This document shows positions 6,087-6,565 of a stretch of DNA of 6,565 nt, piece after piece. Made by a program: the position numbers and the translations under genes. The notes beneath the pieces were generated by a model that saw nothing but the letters and a program-made list of their open reading frames with translations, ran no database searches and was not told the origin of the DNA. This stretch comes from JBDTMC01 sp039934475. GTDB taxonomy: Bacteria > Acidobacteriota > Terriglobia > Bryobacterales > Bryobacteraceae. Each line of letters starts with the position of its first letter. Within the stretch, counting starts at the first letter, position 1. The stretch lies in NCBI GenBank assembly GCA_039934475.1, contig JBDTMC010000447.1:1-6565 (forward strand). The letters are read 5' to 3'.

Positions 6087-6100
6087 TTAGCGATCGCTAG
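6087..6100. promoter_or_regulatory. Operator-like element O1 (TTAGCGATCGCTAG)
   Basis: It contains the perfect 12-bp palindrome TAGCGATCGCTA and is the best of three related copies. It lies 20 nt upstream of the TetR promoter -35 box and 8 nt from the longer possible start of the divergent zinc-ribbon gene at 6078, so a bound repressor could act on either direction. Inferred to bind the adjacent TetR protein. Confidence 0.65.
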
Positions 6101-6107
6101 AAAATCA

Positions 6108-6137
6108 TTGACAGCACAAGTTAGTGAACGCTATACT
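6108..6137 (+). promoter_or_regulatory. Sigma-70 promoter of the TetR gene
   Basis: A perfect -35 box TTGACA (6108-6113) and -10 box TATACT (6132-6137, five of six consensus bases) are separated by 18 nt. Predicted transcription start is near 6144, only about 7 nt before ATG 6151, so the message would be almost leaderless if that start is used. Operator-like element O2 overlaps the spacer and the -10 box, as expected for repression. Confidence 0.8.
6121..6134. promoter_or_regulatory. Operator-like element O2 (TTAGTGAACGCTAT), inside the TetR promoter
   Basis: It matches O1 and O3 at the TTAG...CGCTA positions but is the least symmetrical copy. It starts 34 bp after O1 and covers the end of the promoter spacer and the first half of the -10 box, so occupancy should block RNA polymerase. 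Confidence 0.6.
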
Positions 6138-6150
6138 GGCAGTAAAGCAT

Positions 6151-6565
6151 ATGTTAGCATCCGCTAATCAGGGGCATCCCAGCCCTATCCGTCAACGCAT
6201 GTCGAGCGACGAGCGACGGCGAGCGATCCTCGAAACCGCCATTAAGCTCTTTGCCGACAAGGGGTTCCGGGGAACGACAACGCGCGAACTGGCAGCTGCG
6301 GCAGGTGTGTCGGAGCCCGTTCTCTACCAGCATTTCGAGACGAAGCGGGACCTGTACACCGCCATCATCGACTGGAAATCGGAAAAGGGGATTGAGAAGT
6401 TTAACCTCCTGGTGGCGCCATTTCTGACGATGAATGATGACGAGGGCTTCTTTAACGGTCTGGCCCAGTTGATCCTCGACTTCCATACCTCAGATCCGGA
6501 CTATATTCGGCTGATCTATTTCGCCAGCCTTGAGGGTCATGAAGTGGCAGAACTTTGCTATCAAC
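6151..6565 (+). CDS. TetR-family transcriptional regulator (N-terminal part; C-terminus outside window)
   Basis: TetR proteins are dimeric repressors released from DNA by a small ligand. The N-terminal DNA-binding domain is clear: ERRRAILETAIKLFADKGF (21-39), then the helix-turn-helix TTTRELAAAAGVSEPVLYQHF (42-62) and ETKRDLY (63-69). The ligand-binding region starts after about residue 75 and is cut at residue 138 of a usual 190-220. Start choice: ATG 6151 gives an almost leaderless message from the promoter at 6108-6137; ATG 6199 (residue 17, MSSDERRR) gives a more standard N-terminus and leaves all three operators non-coding. Neither has a good Shine-Dalgarno. The ligand cannot be predicted. 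Three operator-like repeats in and around its promoter point to self-repression, and the divergent cluster is a possible second target. Confidence 0.9.
   Translation, partial: MLASANQGHPSPIRQRMSSDERRRAILETAIKLFADKGFRGTTTRELAAAAGVSEPVLYQHFETKRDLYTAIIDWKSEKGIEKFNLLVAPFLTMNDDEGFFNGLAQLILDFHTSDPDYIRLIYFASLEGHEVAELCYQ
6154..6167. promoter_or_regulatory. Operator-like element O3 (TTAGCATCCGCTAA)
   Basis: Five-base perfect arms TTAGC/GCTAA flank a 4-nt centre. It starts 33 bp after O2, just past the predicted transcription start. It lies in codons 2-6 if translation starts at 6151, or in the untranslated leader if it starts at 6199. Confidence 0.6.

Noticed and set aside
6154..6486. Minus-strand open frame of 110 codons opposite the TetR gene
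   Set aside because: The plus strand encodes a clear TetR helix-turn-helix, and the antisense product has no recognisable features.

Overview
The window looks like a piece of a high-GC bacterial chromosome. My best guess is an acidobacterium of the Solibacter/Bryobacter type. This rests on protein style and gene content (a tiny signal-peptide CxxCH protein, zinc-ribbon membrane proteins, short intergenic gaps, some GTG starts) and not on any marker gene, so the taxonomy is inference. I see no rRNA, tRNA, CRISPR array, insertion sequence, integrase or phage gene.

Layout. (1) 1-568, minus: the N-terminal half of an acyl-CoA dehydrogenase that runs off the left edge. (2) 569-858: non-coding, with a terminator-like hairpin facing the minus strand. 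(3) 859-1671, minus: a multi-pass membrane protein I do not recognise. (4) 1672-1951: a divergent intergenic region. (5) 1952-2158, plus: a 68-residue exported mono-heme c-type cytochrome candidate whose mature chain is only about 38 residues. (6) 2168-2192: a hairpin in the gap between converging genes. (7) 2209-6003, minus: a tight four-gene cluster. In transcription order it encodes a zinc-ribbon multi-pass membrane protein, a zinc-ribbon M50 (site-2-protease-type) membrane metalloprotease, a WbaP/WcaJ-type polyprenyl-phosphate sugar-1-phosphate transferase, and a PyrE-like phosphoribosyltransferase. The gaps are 6, 26 and 4 nt. (8) 6004-6150: a divergent control region with a near-consensus sigma-70 promoter. 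(9) 6151-6565, plus: a TetR-family regulator cut by the right edge.

How it may work together. The control region and the start of the TetR gene hold three copies of a 14-bp palindrome-like element, spaced 34 and 33 bp apart. One lies inside the TetR promoter and one lies just upstream of the longest possible start of the divergent four-gene cluster. The simplest reading is that the TetR protein represses itself and perhaps the cluster. The cluster joins a membrane protease, an enzyme that starts exopolysaccharide or O-antigen repeat units, and a phosphoribosyltransferase that may supply nucleotide. This could be a regulated envelope-polysaccharide module, but the functional link is inferred from gene order only.
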